A stretch of DNA of 64,000 bases from Pseudoalteromonas sp. EB27 (GCF_001974875.1 NZ_MTQD01000006.1:62001-126000), one strand, 5' to 3'. Shown: positions 35,406-45,419, counted from the first letter of the stretch. Made by a program: numbers and translations. Notes: generated from the letters alone by a model not told the origin.

Positions 35406-38000
35406 ATGACTGAATCAAGTAAACCTCAAGCACAATATCTTAAAGACTATAAAGCTCCTGATTTTTTAATTGACCACACAGAGCTAACCTTTGACTTACA
35501 GCCATTATCAACCAAAGTAAGCTCTTTGCTAACACTAACGCGGGTTGGTGATAAAAAAGCACCTTTAGTACTTGATGGTATTGATTTACGCTTACTCTCT
35601 TTATCTGTTGATACGGTCGATATAACTGATTATGAAATTATTGGTGAGCAGCTAATAATTAATAATTTACCGGATAGTTGCCAATTAAGTATTGTGACCG
35701 AGATATCACCTGAGACAAATACTTCTCTAGAGGGTTTGTATTTATCTGGCGGTGCGTATTGTACACAGTGTGAAGCGCAGGGTTTTAGAAAAATCACCTA
35801 TTACATGGATCGCCCTGATGTACTTGCCACGTTTGATGTAACTATCATTGCCGATAAAAAATATCTGCAACTTCTTTCTAATGGTAATCAAGTAGACAGT
35901 GGTGAAACACAAGATGGTCGTCATTTTGTAAAATGGCAAGACCCATTTAAAAAGCCGAGCTATTTATTTGCACTTGTAGCGGGCGATTTTGATGTTTTAA
36001 AAGACACGTACACAACTAAAAGCGGCAGGGATGTAGAGTTAGCATTGTTTGTTGATAAAGGTAATTTATCTAAAACACCCCATGCTATTGCTTCACTTAA
36101 AAAAGCAATGCAGTGGGATGAAGATCGCTTTAATTTAGAGTATGACCTTGATATTTATATGATTGTAGCCGTCGATTTTTTCAACATGGGCGCGATGGAA
36201 AATAAAGGGCTGAACGTTTTCAATAGCAAATGCGTATTAGCTAATCAAGAAACAGCCACAGATAAAGACTACCATACGATTGAATCTATTGTAGGGCATG
36301 AGTATTTTCATAACTGGACTGGTAACCGAGTTACTTGTAGAGATTGGTTTCAGTTATCGTTAAAAGAAGGTTTAACGGTTTTTAGGGATCAAGAATTTAG
36401 CAGTGATTTAGGCTCTCGTGCACTTAACCGAATTGATGCGGTTAAAGTAATGCGTACGCATCAGTTTAGTGAAGATGCAGGCCCTATGGCTCATCCAATT
36501 CGCCCAGAGAAAGTTATTGAAATGAATAACTTTTATACAGTTACTGTATACGATAAAGGTGCTGAAGTTATCCGTATGATGCACACATTGTTGGGTGAAA
36601 CGAACTTCCAAAAAGGTATGACACTTTACTTTGAGCGCCACGATGGGCAAGCAGTTACATGTGATGACTTTGTTAGTGCGATGAGCGATGCATCAGGCGT
36701 TAATTTAGAGCAATTTAAACAATGGTACAGCCAATCAGGTACACCGCGTTTAAATGCAATTCAAAAATTTGATAGCAGCTCAAATACATACACTTTGACA
36801 ATCGAGCAAACAGCGCCGGCTAATCAGCCAGAGAATAAACCGCTTCATATACCTTTTGCTATTGAACTACTTGATGCCAACGGGCAGAGTATTGCTCTGC
36901 AATATAAAGGTAAAAAGCTAGATCATGTACTTGATGTAACAAATACGACCCAAACATTTAGCTTTGACAATATTTTAGAAAAGCCTGTTGCAGTTTTACT
37001 CGAAGACTTTTCTGCTCCTTGTATTTTAAATCAGCAAACAACAGAGCCAGAACTATTGCATATTATGCGTTTTGCGCGCAGTGATTTTTCACGTTGGGAT
37101 GCACAACAGCAGCTATTCATTAAGGCGATTAAATCTCAAATCACCGATACAACGAATAGCGTATTAAGTAGCGAAATTATAAATGCGCTACGTGTGCTTA
37201 TAAACACCAAAGAGGGCGATTTAGCTTTAATTGCAGAGCTGTTTAAATTGCCAAGTTTTGACACGTTAGCTGCTGAATTTGATGTAATACCTGTTGATGA
37301 GATTATCGAAATAACAGAAAAGTTTGAGCAACAAATTGCTGATGAACTTGCTGATGAATTACTTAGTTGTTACGAATCTCTTGAAGATGATGGCAGTGTA
37401 AGTGCAACCTCCGTTGCGAATCGTGCTTTAAAACAAATATGCTTGCACTACCTTGCTAGAACACAAAAACCTGAGGCTGTAACCTTTATTAAGGAGGCTG
37501 CAAGTTCGACTAATATGACTAATGTACTTGGCGCCCTAAGCGCAGTGGTAAAAGCTTCACACCCTGTTCGACAAGCGCTTTTGAGTCATTTTGATAGTCA
37601 GTGGCGTCATGATGTTTTAGTCATGGATAAGTGGTTTGCACTGCAAGCTATGCAATCAGGCAGTAATGCGATAGAAAATATTAAAGCACTTTATGAACAC
37701 CCGTGTTTTGACTTTTCAAATCCTAACCGTGTACGTGCACTTGTAGGAAGTTTTAGCCACTTTAATACAGCGCAATTTCATCGATCAGATGCTCAAGGCT
37801 ATGCGTTATTAGGTGATTTATTAATAAAACTTAATGCAATTAATCCACAAAATGCGTCTCGTATGCTTACACCATTTATGTCGTGGAAGCGTTACGATGA
37901 TGTACGTTCACACGCAATGAAATTGCAATTACAGCGTTTAGCCAACCTCGATGGCCTAAGTGCTGACTTGTATGAAAAGGTTGAAAAAGCGCTCGCATAA
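35406..38000 (+). CDS. pepN: Aminopeptidase N
   Basis: The 864-residue M1 peptidase shows the exopeptidase motif GAMENKGLN, the zinc site HEYFHNWTGNR with the distal Glu in KEGLTVFRDQE, and the N-terminal segment ITYYMDRPDVLATFDV of the bacterial PepN subfamily. It removes N-terminal residues from cytosolic peptides. The length matches Escherichia coli PepN (about 870). GGAG precedes the ATG. It is followed immediately by the DUF2835 gene. Confidence 0.97.
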   Translation: MTESSKPQAQYLKDYKAPDFLIDHTELTFDLQPLSTKVSSLLTLTRVGDKKAPLVLDGIDLRLLSLSVDTVDITDYEIIGEQLIINNLPDSCQLSIVTEISPETNTSLEGLYLSGGAYCTQCEAQGFRKITYYMDRPDVLATFDVTIIADKKYLQLLSNGNQVDSGETQDGRHFVKWQDPFKKPSYLFALVAGDFDVLKDTYTTKSGRDVELALFVDKGNLSKTPHAIASLKKAMQWDEDRFNLEYDLDIYMIVAVDFFNMGAMENKGLNVFNSKCVLANQETATDKDYHTIESIVGHEYFHNWTGNRVTCRDWFQLSLKEGLTVFRDQEFSSDLGSRALNRIDAVKVMRTHQFSEDAGPMAHPIRPEKVIEMNNFYTVTVYDKGAEVIRMMHTLLGETNFQKGMTLYFERHDGQAVTCDDFVSAMSDASGVNLEQFKQWYSQSGTPRLNAIQKFDSSSNTYTLTIEQTAPANQPENKPLHIPFAIELLDANGQSIALQYKGKKLDHVLDVTNTTQTFSFDNILEKPVAVLLEDFSAPCILNQQTTEPELLHIMRFARSDFSRWDAQQQLFIKAIKSQITDTTNSVLSSEIINALRVLINTKEGDLALIAELFKLPSFDTLAAEFDVIPVDEIIEITEKFEQQIADELADELLSCYESLEDDGSVSATSVANRALKQICLHYLARTQKPEAVTFIKEAASSTNMTNVLGALSAVVKASHPVRQALLSHFDSQWRHDVLVMDKWFALQAMQSGSNAIENIKALYEHPCFDFSNPNRVRALVGSFSHFNTAQFHRSDAQGYALLGDLLIKLNAINPQNASRMLTPFMSWKRYDDVRSHAMKLQLQRLANLDGLSADLYEKVEKALA

Positions 38001-38222
38001 ATGATTGAGTATTATTTTAGCCTAAGATTGAGCTATAACGAGTGCATGGATTACTACCATGGCCGTTTTAGCTCATTACAAGTTGTAGAAGATGGCGGGA
38101 AAACAGTACGTTTTTCTGCTAATCATTTAAGACCTTTTATTACCAGCCTAGGTATAAGAGGGCGTTTTAGAATGTTATTAACCCCCGAAAATAAATTCAT
38201 TCGTATTGAACAAGTGGCTTAG
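38001..38222 (+). CDS. DUF2835 family protein
   Basis: The 73-residue protein has the DUF2835 pattern: YYFSLRLSYNECMDYYHG, RFSANHLRPFIT and GIRGRFRMLLTPENKFIRIE. Its ATG directly follows the pepN stop with no gap, so translational coupling is likely. The family has no known function; it occurs in gammaproteobacteria next to pepN, as I recall. Confidence 0.88.
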   Translation: MIEYYFSLRLSYNECMDYYHGRFSSLQVVEDGGKTVRFSANHLRPFITSLGIRGRFRMLLTPENKFIRIEQVA

Positions 38223-38474
38223 CTCCCTGTTTTTATGTTATAAAACCATAAAAATATTGTATTTTTGTTAATTTCAATTTGTCCTATTGTTAAATAACGT
38301 GTATAAATTATCTGGTACGACGTCTTACCAATACGTAAGCGTTAACCAGAATAAAAAGTATATGACTGATTTGAGCGAGTATTTGTAATTTCACTGATTC
38401 GCTTCTATCGTTATGATTACACTAAAAACAATAACTTGATCACACAAAATGACCCGCGACAGGGGGGAACCAAA

Positions 38475-40574
38475 ATGATAAGAAGATCGCTTTTTGTTAA
38501 AAATAGAATCGCTATAGGTTTAGCAGCCGCTAGTTTAGGTTTATCTGCAGCAAGTACTCAAGCTGTAACATTTGAAGCTGGAGGTTTTGATATTACCTTC
38601 GATTCAACTTTTTCATATGGGCAAAGTGTTCGCGTAGAGGATAGAGACTTTAACCTAATTGGTAAAAGTAATAATCCAGCATTTGATTGGACAGGATACA
38701 ATCCTGCGCTAAGTAACACTATCTATTCATCTCAAGATGTATGGGCTCAACCTGGGTCTTATTCAAATAACGGTGATGCTGGTAATTTAAATTTTGATAG
38801 TGGTGACTCATTCTCAAAACTATTGAAGGGAACACACGACCTTTCAATAAATAAAGATAACTACGGTTTGTTTACTCGCTTCATGTATTTTTACGACTTT
38901 GCTTTAATGGATGGCTACCACGCTTATTCAAACCCTACATCAGGGCAAGGTGTTGATCCATGTGATGATAAAGACACTAAAGCACAAAGCTGTGCCGACA
39001 TACGTTTATTAGATGCGTTTGTATGGGCCGATTTTGATTTAAATGATGGTAATAACCCTTTATCTGTCCGTTTAGGCCAGCAAGTAGTTAACTGGGGTGA
39101 AAGTACGCTTATATCTCATGGTATTAACGTAAACCCAGTTGATATAGATAGGTTAAAAGCTCCAGGCGCTGAGTTAAAAGAAGCATTTATACCAATAGGT
39201 ATGCTTTGGGCATCGCTTGGTATTACTGAGAACATTACGCTTGAAGGTTTCTACCAATACCAATGGCAGGAAACGCGTTTACCAGCAGCAGGTACATACT
39301 TTTCTACTAATGACTTTGCAGCAGAAAATGGTTATCAGCAGAATGTTCAATTAGGCTTTACGTCTAATCCTGATATTGATGTTGCTTTTTTAACTGATAG
39401 TTTGAATAACCTAACATCCGATTTTGCATTAGCAGCCGCTGCTCAAGGTATTGATCCTTCAAGTGCTGAGGGGAGTGCTTTATTAGCCCAGATGTATCTT
39501 GCTTATCCAACTAAGGTTGCGCTTAAAGGCAAAGGGGATAATGGTAAAAATGAGCCTGAAGATGGTGGCCAATACGGTTTACGTTTAGGTATATTTTTAC
39601 CTGAGTTTAATGATACTGAGATTGCATTATACCATGTGAATTATCACAGTCGTCGTCCGCTTATATCTGGTCGTGTATCAAACTTTTCGCAAGCAGCAAT
39701 TGCACAAGATTTAGCAATGATCATGACAACAGAAATCACGTCAGATAATGTTGCTGATTTAACCGCTTTTTCAAAAGCTGAAAATGACTACCCTGAAGAT
39801 ATTAAACTATATGGTTTAAGTTTTAACACGACTATCGGTGAAACAGCCTTTGCAGGTGAATTTGCCTTTCGTCAAGATGAGCCACTGCAAATTGATGACG
39901 TAGAGCTACTGTACACAGCTATGCCTGAGCAGTTAGCGCTTGCAGGTCTTCGTCCAGACTTTGCAGGTATTTCGCAAATGAGTTTTGGCGATGATATTAG
40001 TTCTGTTGCTGCGGGTGAAGTTGCTCAAGGCTATATTGAACGTGATACGTCACAAATTCAATTTACTGCTACTCACCTATTTGGTCCTTCTTTAGGTGCA
40101 GATAGTTGGGCTGTTGTTGGTGAAGTAGGTGCAGTAAAAATTCATAATATGCCAGAATACGATGAAATGCGTTTAAATGTTTCGGGTACTGGCCGCAGTG
40201 GAACAATTACAGGCCCTGGTACAACTGATTACTCAACATTGCAACTTGGTTTATCAAATGGTGCTGAAGAAAAATCATTTGCTACTGCGTCTTCTTGGGG
40301 GTATCGCTTAATTGCTAAAGGTGATTACTTTAACCTATATAACGGTATTAACTTCTCGCCACGTTTTGTATTTTCTCATGACGTAAATGGTAATACTCCA
40401 GATCCTATGTTCTTATTTATCGAAGATCGTAAATCTTTAGGTGCAACTATGAACTTTAACTACCAAAATGCGTGGTCACTTGATGTGAGCTATAACTCGT
40501 TTTGGGGCGGCGGCGATATTAATACTTTCTCAGACCGCGATTACGTTTCTTTTAACTTAAAATATTCTATTTAG
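38475..40574 (+). CDS. DUF1302 family predicted outer-membrane barrel protein
   Basis: The start is ATG 38475, shortly after AGGGGGGAA (699 residues); an in-frame TTG at 38436 lacks a ribosome site. A signal peptide (about 1-30, ASTQA) precedes many alternating strands: FDSTFSYGQSVRVEDRD, LGQQVVNWGESTLISHGINV, YGLRLGIFLPEFNDTEIALY and the final DYVSFNLKYSI, ending in an aromatic/aliphatic pair typical of barrels. The family is often encoded next to DUF1329, as here (13 bases downstream). Its likely role is an outer-membrane pore or docking site for the downstream MMPL transporter; this is inferred. Confidence 0.9.
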   Translation: MIRRSLFVKNRIAIGLAAASLGLSAASTQAVTFEAGGFDITFDSTFSYGQSVRVEDRDFNLIGKSNNPAFDWTGYNPALSNTIYSSQDVWAQPGSYSNNGDAGNLNFDSGDSFSKLLKGTHDLSINKDNYGLFTRFMYFYDFALMDGYHAYSNPTSGQGVDPCDDKDTKAQSCADIRLLDAFVWADFDLNDGNNPLSVRLGQQVVNWGESTLISHGINVNPVDIDRLKAPGAELKEAFIPIGMLWASLGITENITLEGFYQYQWQETRLPAAGTYFSTNDFAAENGYQQNVQLGFTSNPDIDVAFLTDSLNNLTSDFALAAAAQGIDPSSAEGSALLAQMYLAYPTKVALKGKGDNGKNEPEDGGQYGLRLGIFLPEFNDTEIALYHVNYHSRRPLISGRVSNFSQAAIAQDLAMIMTTEITSDNVADLTAFSKAENDYPEDIKLYGLSFNTTIGETAFAGEFAFRQDEPLQIDDVELLYTAMPEQLALAGLRPDFAGISQMSFGDDISSVAAGEVAQGYIERDTSQIQFTATHLFGPSLGADSWAVVGEVGAVKIHNMPEYDEMRLNVSGTGRSGTITGPGTTDYSTLQLGLSNGAEEKSFATASSWGYRLIAKGDYFNLYNGINFSPRFVFSHDVNGNTPDPMFLFIEDRKSLGATMNFNYQNAWSLDVSYNSFWGGGDINTFSDRDYVSFNLKYSI

Positions 40575-40587
40575 GGGTAACATTACT

Positions 40588-41952
40588 ATGATTAAAAAAC
40601 CTACCCTCATCGCTACAGCATTTTGTAGCTTGTTTGCAAGTAGCGCAGCTTTAGCTAAATTAAGCGCTGATGAAGTTGCTCAATTAGGTCAAAACTTAAC
40701 GCCAATGGGTGCAGAAAAAGCAGCTAATGCTGATGGTTCTATTCCAGCTTGGAATAACGGCATTACAGCTGCTCCTACAGGTTATGAAGCTGGTATGCAT
40801 CACCTTGACCCATTTACAGCTGATAAAGTACTTTTTACTATCGATAAAAGTAATATTGAAAAGTACAAAGCCAATCTAAGCCCGGGTCAAATTGCTTTAT
40901 TTGAAGCATACCCGGACACATTTAAAATGCCAGTGTATGAAACACGCCGCTCAGCTTCGTACCCACAGTTTGTTTATGACGCGACTAAAAAGTTTGCACC
41001 GACTGCTGAATTAATTGAAGGCGGTAATGGTATTAAAAATACAGCGATTGGTATTCCTTTCCCTATTCCTAAAACTGGTTTAGAGGCAATTTGGAATCAC
41101 TTATTACGTTACCGTGGCCAATCTATTGAGCGTTTTGGTGGTCAAGCCGCACCGACTGCATCTGGTTCTTATAACTATGTTGGTTTTGATGAGCAGTTAT
41201 TAGTTAAATACTCAGACCCTAGTGCAACACCTGCGGAGCTTCAAGACTCAAATATTTTGTTTAAGTTTAAACAAAGCGTTACAGAGCCTGCGCGTTTAGC
41301 GGGTACTGCGTTATTAGTTCATGAAACGATGGACCAAATATTAACGCCGCGCCAAGCATGGACTTATAACTCGGGACAACGTCGCGTTCGTCGTGCACCT
41401 AATGTTGCATATGATGCACCAGGCACAGCGGCAGATAGCCTGCGCACTACCGATGACTTTGATATGTTTAATGGCTCGCCAAATCGTTACAATTGGACGC
41501 TAAAAGGTAAGCAAGAGTTATATATACCTTACAACAGCTATAAACTTCATAGTGATAAGCTAGAGTACGATGATATTTTAATGCCTGGTCATATCAATCC
41601 AGAACATACACGTTACGAAAAACACCGTGTTTGGGTTGTTGAAGCTAACTTAAAAGACGATACACGCCATATCTATAAAAAACGTGTGTTTTACATTGAT
41701 GAAGATAGCTGGCAAGTACAGGTTACGGATATTTATGATAACCGCGACCAACTTTACCGTGTAGCAATGGCTTATGGCCTTAACTATTACGAAGTACCTA
41801 CTCAGTGGAGTACGCTTGAAGTTTATCATGATTTAAATTCACGTCGTTATTTAGCAATTGGTTTAGATAACCAAGAAAAAATGTACGATTTTTCACAATC
41901 GTTTAATGATAACGAATTTACGTCAAGCGCATTACGTCGCGCAGGTAGATAG
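40588..41952 (+). CDS. DUF1329 family periplasmic protein (LolB-like fold)
   Basis: The 454-residue protein has a signal peptide (about 1-23, SSAALA) and DUF1329 segments: LTPMGAEKAANADGSIPAW, GIPFPIPKTGLEAIWNHLLR, KGKQELYIPYNSYKLHS, HINPEHTRYEKHRVWVVEA and FYIDEDSWQVQVTDIYDNRD. The family is predicted to share the lipid-carrying LolA/LolB fold. It sits between the barrel gene and the propeller/transporter pair. A hairpin terminator at 41961 follows, which may lower expression of the downstream genes. Confidence 0.92.
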   Translation: MIKKPTLIATAFCSLFASSAALAKLSADEVAQLGQNLTPMGAEKAANADGSIPAWNNGITAAPTGYEAGMHHLDPFTADKVLFTIDKSNIEKYKANLSPGQIALFEAYPDTFKMPVYETRRSASYPQFVYDATKKFAPTAELIEGGNGIKNTAIGIPFPIPKTGLEAIWNHLLRYRGQSIERFGGQAAPTASGSYNYVGFDEQLLVKYSDPSATPAELQDSNILFKFKQSVTEPARLAGTALLVHETMDQILTPRQAWTYNSGQRRVRRAPNVAYDAPGTAADSLRTTDDFDMFNGSPNRYNWTLKGKQELYIPYNSYKLHSDKLEYDDILMPGHINPEHTRYEKHRVWVVEANLKDDTRHIYKKRVFYIDEDSWQVQVTDIYDNRDQLYRVAMAYGLNYYEVPTQWSTLEVYHDLNSRRYLAIGLDNQEKMYDFSQSFNDNEFTSSALRRAGR

Positions 41953-41960
41953 TTAGAAGT

Positions 41961-41990
41961 AAGGCACTTAACTTATGTTAAGTGCCTTTT
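41961..41990 (+). terminator. Intrinsic terminator or attenuator after DUF1329
   Basis: AAGGCACTTAAC pairs with GTTAAGTGCCTT around TTAT, followed by a few T bases (TTTTCCTTTC). It separates DUF1302-DUF1329 from YCF48-MMPL and could allow partial read-through. Confidence 0.75.
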
Positions 41991-42003
41991 CCTTTCACAT
42001 CGC

Positions 42004-42055
42004 GTTTGTCTTATACCAAATCGCGCAACGCTTTCCTCAGTATATAAAGACAAAC
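42004..42055. repeat. 9-bp inverted repeat in the YCF48 gene leader
   Basis: GTTTGTCTT (42004-42012) and AAGACAAAC (42047-42055) are exact reverse complements; the adjoining TATA and TATA extend it if one extra A is allowed. It lies 29-80 bases before the next ATG, where an operator or leader stem could act. The spacer begins ATACCAAAT, like the ends of the MITE candidate. Confidence 0.5.
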
Positions 42056-42083
42056 AATTCTCTCGTTCAAGGCGATTAAAATT

Positions 42084-43079
42084 ATGAAGTATTTAGTATA
42101 TGCCAGCCTGATCATAAGCGGTGCGGGTGTTGCCCAGGATGTTCCTGAAAACGCAATCAGTGCAATTAATGCAGATAAAACCCTACTTACTGATATAACA
42201 AACACAGGTAACGGGCTAATTGCAGTAGGCAAACATGGTACTGTTATTAAAAGTGAAACAGGTAATAAATGGCAGCAAGCTGAACTTGTACCGACTCAAG
42301 TGCTATTAACAGCTGTTGACTTTAGCGATGAAAATAATGGCTGGGCATGTGGCCACGATGCAACAATAATAAATACTACTGACGGTGGTATTAATTGGCA
42401 ATTACAACAAGCACAACCAGAATTAGACAAACCATGTTTAGATATTCTATTTGAAGATGACTTGAAAGGTTTTGCAGTGGGCGCTTATGGTATGTTTTAC
42501 CAAACTAGCGATGGTGGTAAACATTGGCAAAAGCGCTTTTTAGATTCGTTACTATTTAGTGATGACAGAGATTATTTAAACGATTTAAAAGAAAACGACC
42601 CCGAAGGGTATGAAGCAGAAACAGCTTCAATTTTACCGCACTTTAATCGAATCGAAATAACAGATAACGGATTAATATTGGTTGGTGAAATGGGATTAAT
42701 GGCCAGAAGCATTGATGATGGTGAAACTTGGCAAAGGATAGAGGAAATTTATCCTGGTTCATTTTTCGCGGTTGCATCAGATAGCACACAAGAAATTGTG
42801 GCAGGGCTTCGTGGCAATGTTTTTGCGAAGCAAAATGGTGAACAGCAGTGGCAGCATTTCGAAAATGTAAAAACTGCGACGATCAACAACATCATTAATT
42901 ACAATAATAAACAATGGCTCATGCTCGCCAATAGTGGCGTTATTTTTCATCTTCAAGATGGGTTACTCACCCATGAGCAGTTAGCCGATGGTAAAGCAAT
43001 TTTAGATGGCGTGATTTTAAATAACAAACTAATCATGGCTACAGAAGATGGCATTAAAGTGAAGGAGTTAACCCCTTAA
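42084..43079 (+). CDS. YCF48-type beta-propeller protein, exported
   Basis: The 331-residue protein has a short signal peptide (about 1-18, GAGVAQ) and about five to six propeller repeats of the YCF48/BNR kind: GWACGHDATIINTTDGGINW, GFAVGAYGMFYQTSDGGKHW, LVGEMGLMARSIDDGETW and AGLRGNVFAKQ. Relatives are assembly factors or binding platforms, and the family is often encoded beside an MMPL gene. Its stop overlaps the MMPL ATG by one base (TAATG), so the two are translationally coupled and probably work together. The biochemical role is unknown. Confidence 0.9.
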   Translation: MKYLVYASLIISGAGVAQDVPENAISAINADKTLLTDITNTGNGLIAVGKHGTVIKSETGNKWQQAELVPTQVLLTAVDFSDENNGWACGHDATIINTTDGGINWQLQQAQPELDKPCLDILFEDDLKGFAVGAYGMFYQTSDGGKHWQKRFLDSLLFSDDRDYLNDLKENDPEGYEAETASILPHFNRIEITDNGLILVGEMGLMARSIDDGETWQRIEEIYPGSFFAVASDSTQEIVAGLRGNVFAKQNGEQQWQHFENVKTATINNIINYNNKQWLMLANSGVIFHLQDGLLTHEQLADGKAILDGVILNNKLIMATEDGIKVKELTP

Positions 43080-45400
43080 TGCATAAGTTACTCGATTTTA
43101 TTGAAAAGGCGATTTTTAGACATCGCTTAATTATGCTTATAAGTTTTGCGCTTATAACGTGTTTACTTGTATTCAAAGCAACTCAAATTCAATTAGATGC
43201 CTCGTTTAATAAAAACATCCCGTTAAATCACGACTATATGAAAGTATACACTAAGCATGAAAAACAGTTTGGTGGTGCAAACAGTATTTTGATTTCAGTG
43301 TGTGATGACAGCGGTGATATATTTAATCCAGAATTCTTTACTCAGTTAAAAGCGGTCCACGATCAGCTTTATTTTATTCCAGGCGTAAATCGTCCATTAG
43401 TTAACTCTATATTTTCACCCAGTGCTCGTTTTGTTGAAGTAGTCGAGGATGGCTTTGCAGGCGGTCCAATTATTCCTGCCAACTTTAAAGCTGACAAACG
43501 TGGCTTAGGTGTTGTAAAAGAAAATATCGAAAAAGCAAAAGTTGTAGGACGTATGATTGCCAGCGATTACTCGTGTGCAATGGTAACAGCTCAACTTTTA
43601 GAAACAGATCCACAAACACAACAAAAGTTAGACACATTAGCTTTTGCGCAAAAGCTAGAAAGTGATTTAAGAGAGCCTCTAAGCACAGAAAAAGTAAGCA
43701 TCCATATTATTGGCTTTGCAAAAATGGCCGGTGATATAGCAGAAGGCGCTAAAGGGGTGGTCGTATTTTTTGCTATTGCTATCGCCTTTACCTTTATTAT
43801 GGTATGGCTATTTTGTGGCAGTTTAAAGCTGACCATTTTGCCTATCGCGTGTTCTATCATTGCTGTTGTTTGGCAATTAGGTCTACTTTCAAGTTTAGGT
43901 TTTGGCCTAGACCCTATGTCTATTTTGGTACCGTTTTTAGTATTCGCTATTGGTGTAAGCCATGGTGTGCAGATGATAAATGCGATTGGTAAAAAAGTCG
44001 GTGAAGGTAAAACAACACGTATTTGCTGTCAGTCAAGTTTTAGGGCTTTATTGGTCCCAGGTGGTATAGCACTACTTTCAGACACTGTCGGTTTTTTAAC
44101 ATTACTTACCATAGATATTGGTATTATTCGCGAACTTGCCATTACAGCGAGTTTAGGTGTGGCAGTAATTATATTTACTAATTTAATTTTACTACCAGTT
44201 TGGGCTTCGTACATGAACTTTGAGAACAGTGTACATATTCAATCTGGTGATGCTACTAAGCCTAACATGCTTGATAAAATTCGAGACCTTCTTGTAAAAG
44301 CAACAGATCCTAAAGTAGCTAAAATGATTATTGGTTTTACACTTGTTTTATTTGCTTTAGGCTACTGGCAAGCAGATAAAATGCGTATAGGTGATTTACA
44401 CGCAGGGGCGCCATCTCTGCATCAAGATGCGCGCTATAATCAAGATACATTCTTAATATCTGATAAATATACTATCTCGTCTGATATCTTAAAGGTAATT
44501 GTAGAAGCATATCCTGCAGCATGTACTGAGCATAGTGTGATGGAGCGTATAAGCCGTTTCCAATACAAAGTAGAGAATGTGGCCGGTGTACAGTCTGCTG
44601 TAAGTTTGAGCTCTGTAGCTCAATCGGTTAACGCAGGCTACAACGAAGGCAATCTGAAGTGGCAAAGCTTGCCACGAAATTCAGCAAGCTTAGTACAGTC
44701 AACATCTAGAGTTGAAACGAGTACAGGTTTACTTAACGGTGATTGTTCAGTTATGCCAGTGATTATATTTTTAGATGATCATAAAGCACAAACTATCGAT
44801 ACTGTAATTAAGAGTGTTAAGCAATTTGCACAAGAAGAGGGCACTGATAAATTAGCATTTAAATTAGCGTCAGGACCTGTTGGCGTAATGGCTGCTACTA
44901 ATGAGTCTGTCTCAGAAGCGCAAATACCAATGATGCTTTACGTTTATGGTGCTGTTATTATTTTATGCTTAATGAGCTTTAAAAGCGTAAAAGCAACGAT
45001 TGCCGTAGTATTACCGCTTTATATCGTATCAACGCTTGCACAAGCACTTATGGTGCAATTAGAAATAGGCTTAACCGTTTCTACTTTACCAGTTATTGCT
45101 TTAGGTGTGGGTATTGGTGTTGATTATGGTATTTATATACTGTCGTCGATGATGGGGCAGCTTAAGCAAAATGTACCATTGAGTGTTGCTTATCGAAATG
45201 CGCTTGTTGAACGTGGAAGTGCGGTTCTATTTACCGGTATAACATTAGCTATTGGTGTGAGTACCTGGATATTCTCAGATCTTAAATTCCAAGTTGATAT
45301 GGGTATACTGTTAACCTTCATGTTTTTAGTGAATATGTTAGGTGCAGTGTTGTTATTACCTGCTATTGGTAGTCTTCTCTGGACTGACCAGAAAAAATAA
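43079..45400 (+). CDS. MMPL/RND-family inner-membrane transporter
   Basis: The 773-residue protein has the RND layout: helix 1 (about 17-35), a large periplasmic loop, helices 2-6 (about 225-375), helix 7, a second loop, and helices 8-12 (about 622-768). The helix-10 motif GVDYG (680-684) is the proton-relay pattern of MMPL proteins; the helix-4 counterpart is GVSHG (292-296). It belongs to the lipid-exporter side of the superfamily (MmpL, HpnN). Context (outer barrel, LolB-like protein, propeller) suggests lipid or hydrophobic substrate movement. The direction and the substrate are unknown. Confidence 0.92.
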   Translation: MHKLLDFIEKAIFRHRLIMLISFALITCLLVFKATQIQLDASFNKNIPLNHDYMKVYTKHEKQFGGANSILISVCDDSGDIFNPEFFTQLKAVHDQLYFIPGVNRPLVNSIFSPSARFVEVVEDGFAGGPIIPANFKADKRGLGVVKENIEKAKVVGRMIASDYSCAMVTAQLLETDPQTQQKLDTLAFAQKLESDLREPLSTEKVSIHIIGFAKMAGDIAEGAKGVVVFFAIAIAFTFIMVWLFCGSLKLTILPIACSIIAVVWQLGLLSSLGFGLDPMSILVPFLVFAIGVSHGVQMINAIGKKVGEGKTTRICCQSSFRALLVPGGIALLSDTVGFLTLLTIDIGIIRELAITASLGVAVIIFTNLILLPVWASYMNFENSVHIQSGDATKPNMLDKIRDLLVKATDPKVAKMIIGFTLVLFALGYWQADKMRIGDLHAGAPSLHQDARYNQDTFLISDKYTISSDILKVIVEAYPAACTEHSVMERISRFQYKVENVAGVQSAVSLSSVAQSVNAGYNEGNLKWQSLPRNSASLVQSTSRVETSTGLLNGDCSVMPVIIFLDDHKAQTIDTVIKSVKQFAQEEGTDKLAFKLASGPVGVMAATNESVSEAQIPMMLYVYGAVIILCLMSFKSVKATIAVVLPLYIVSTLAQALMVQLEIGLTVSTLPVIALGVGIGVDYGIYILSSMMGQLKQNVPLSVAYRNALVERGSAVLFTGITLAIGVSTWIFSDLKFQVDMGILLTFMFLVNMLGAVLLLPAIGSLLWTDQKK

Positions 45401-45419
45401 TGTGAATAATTTTGCTCCT

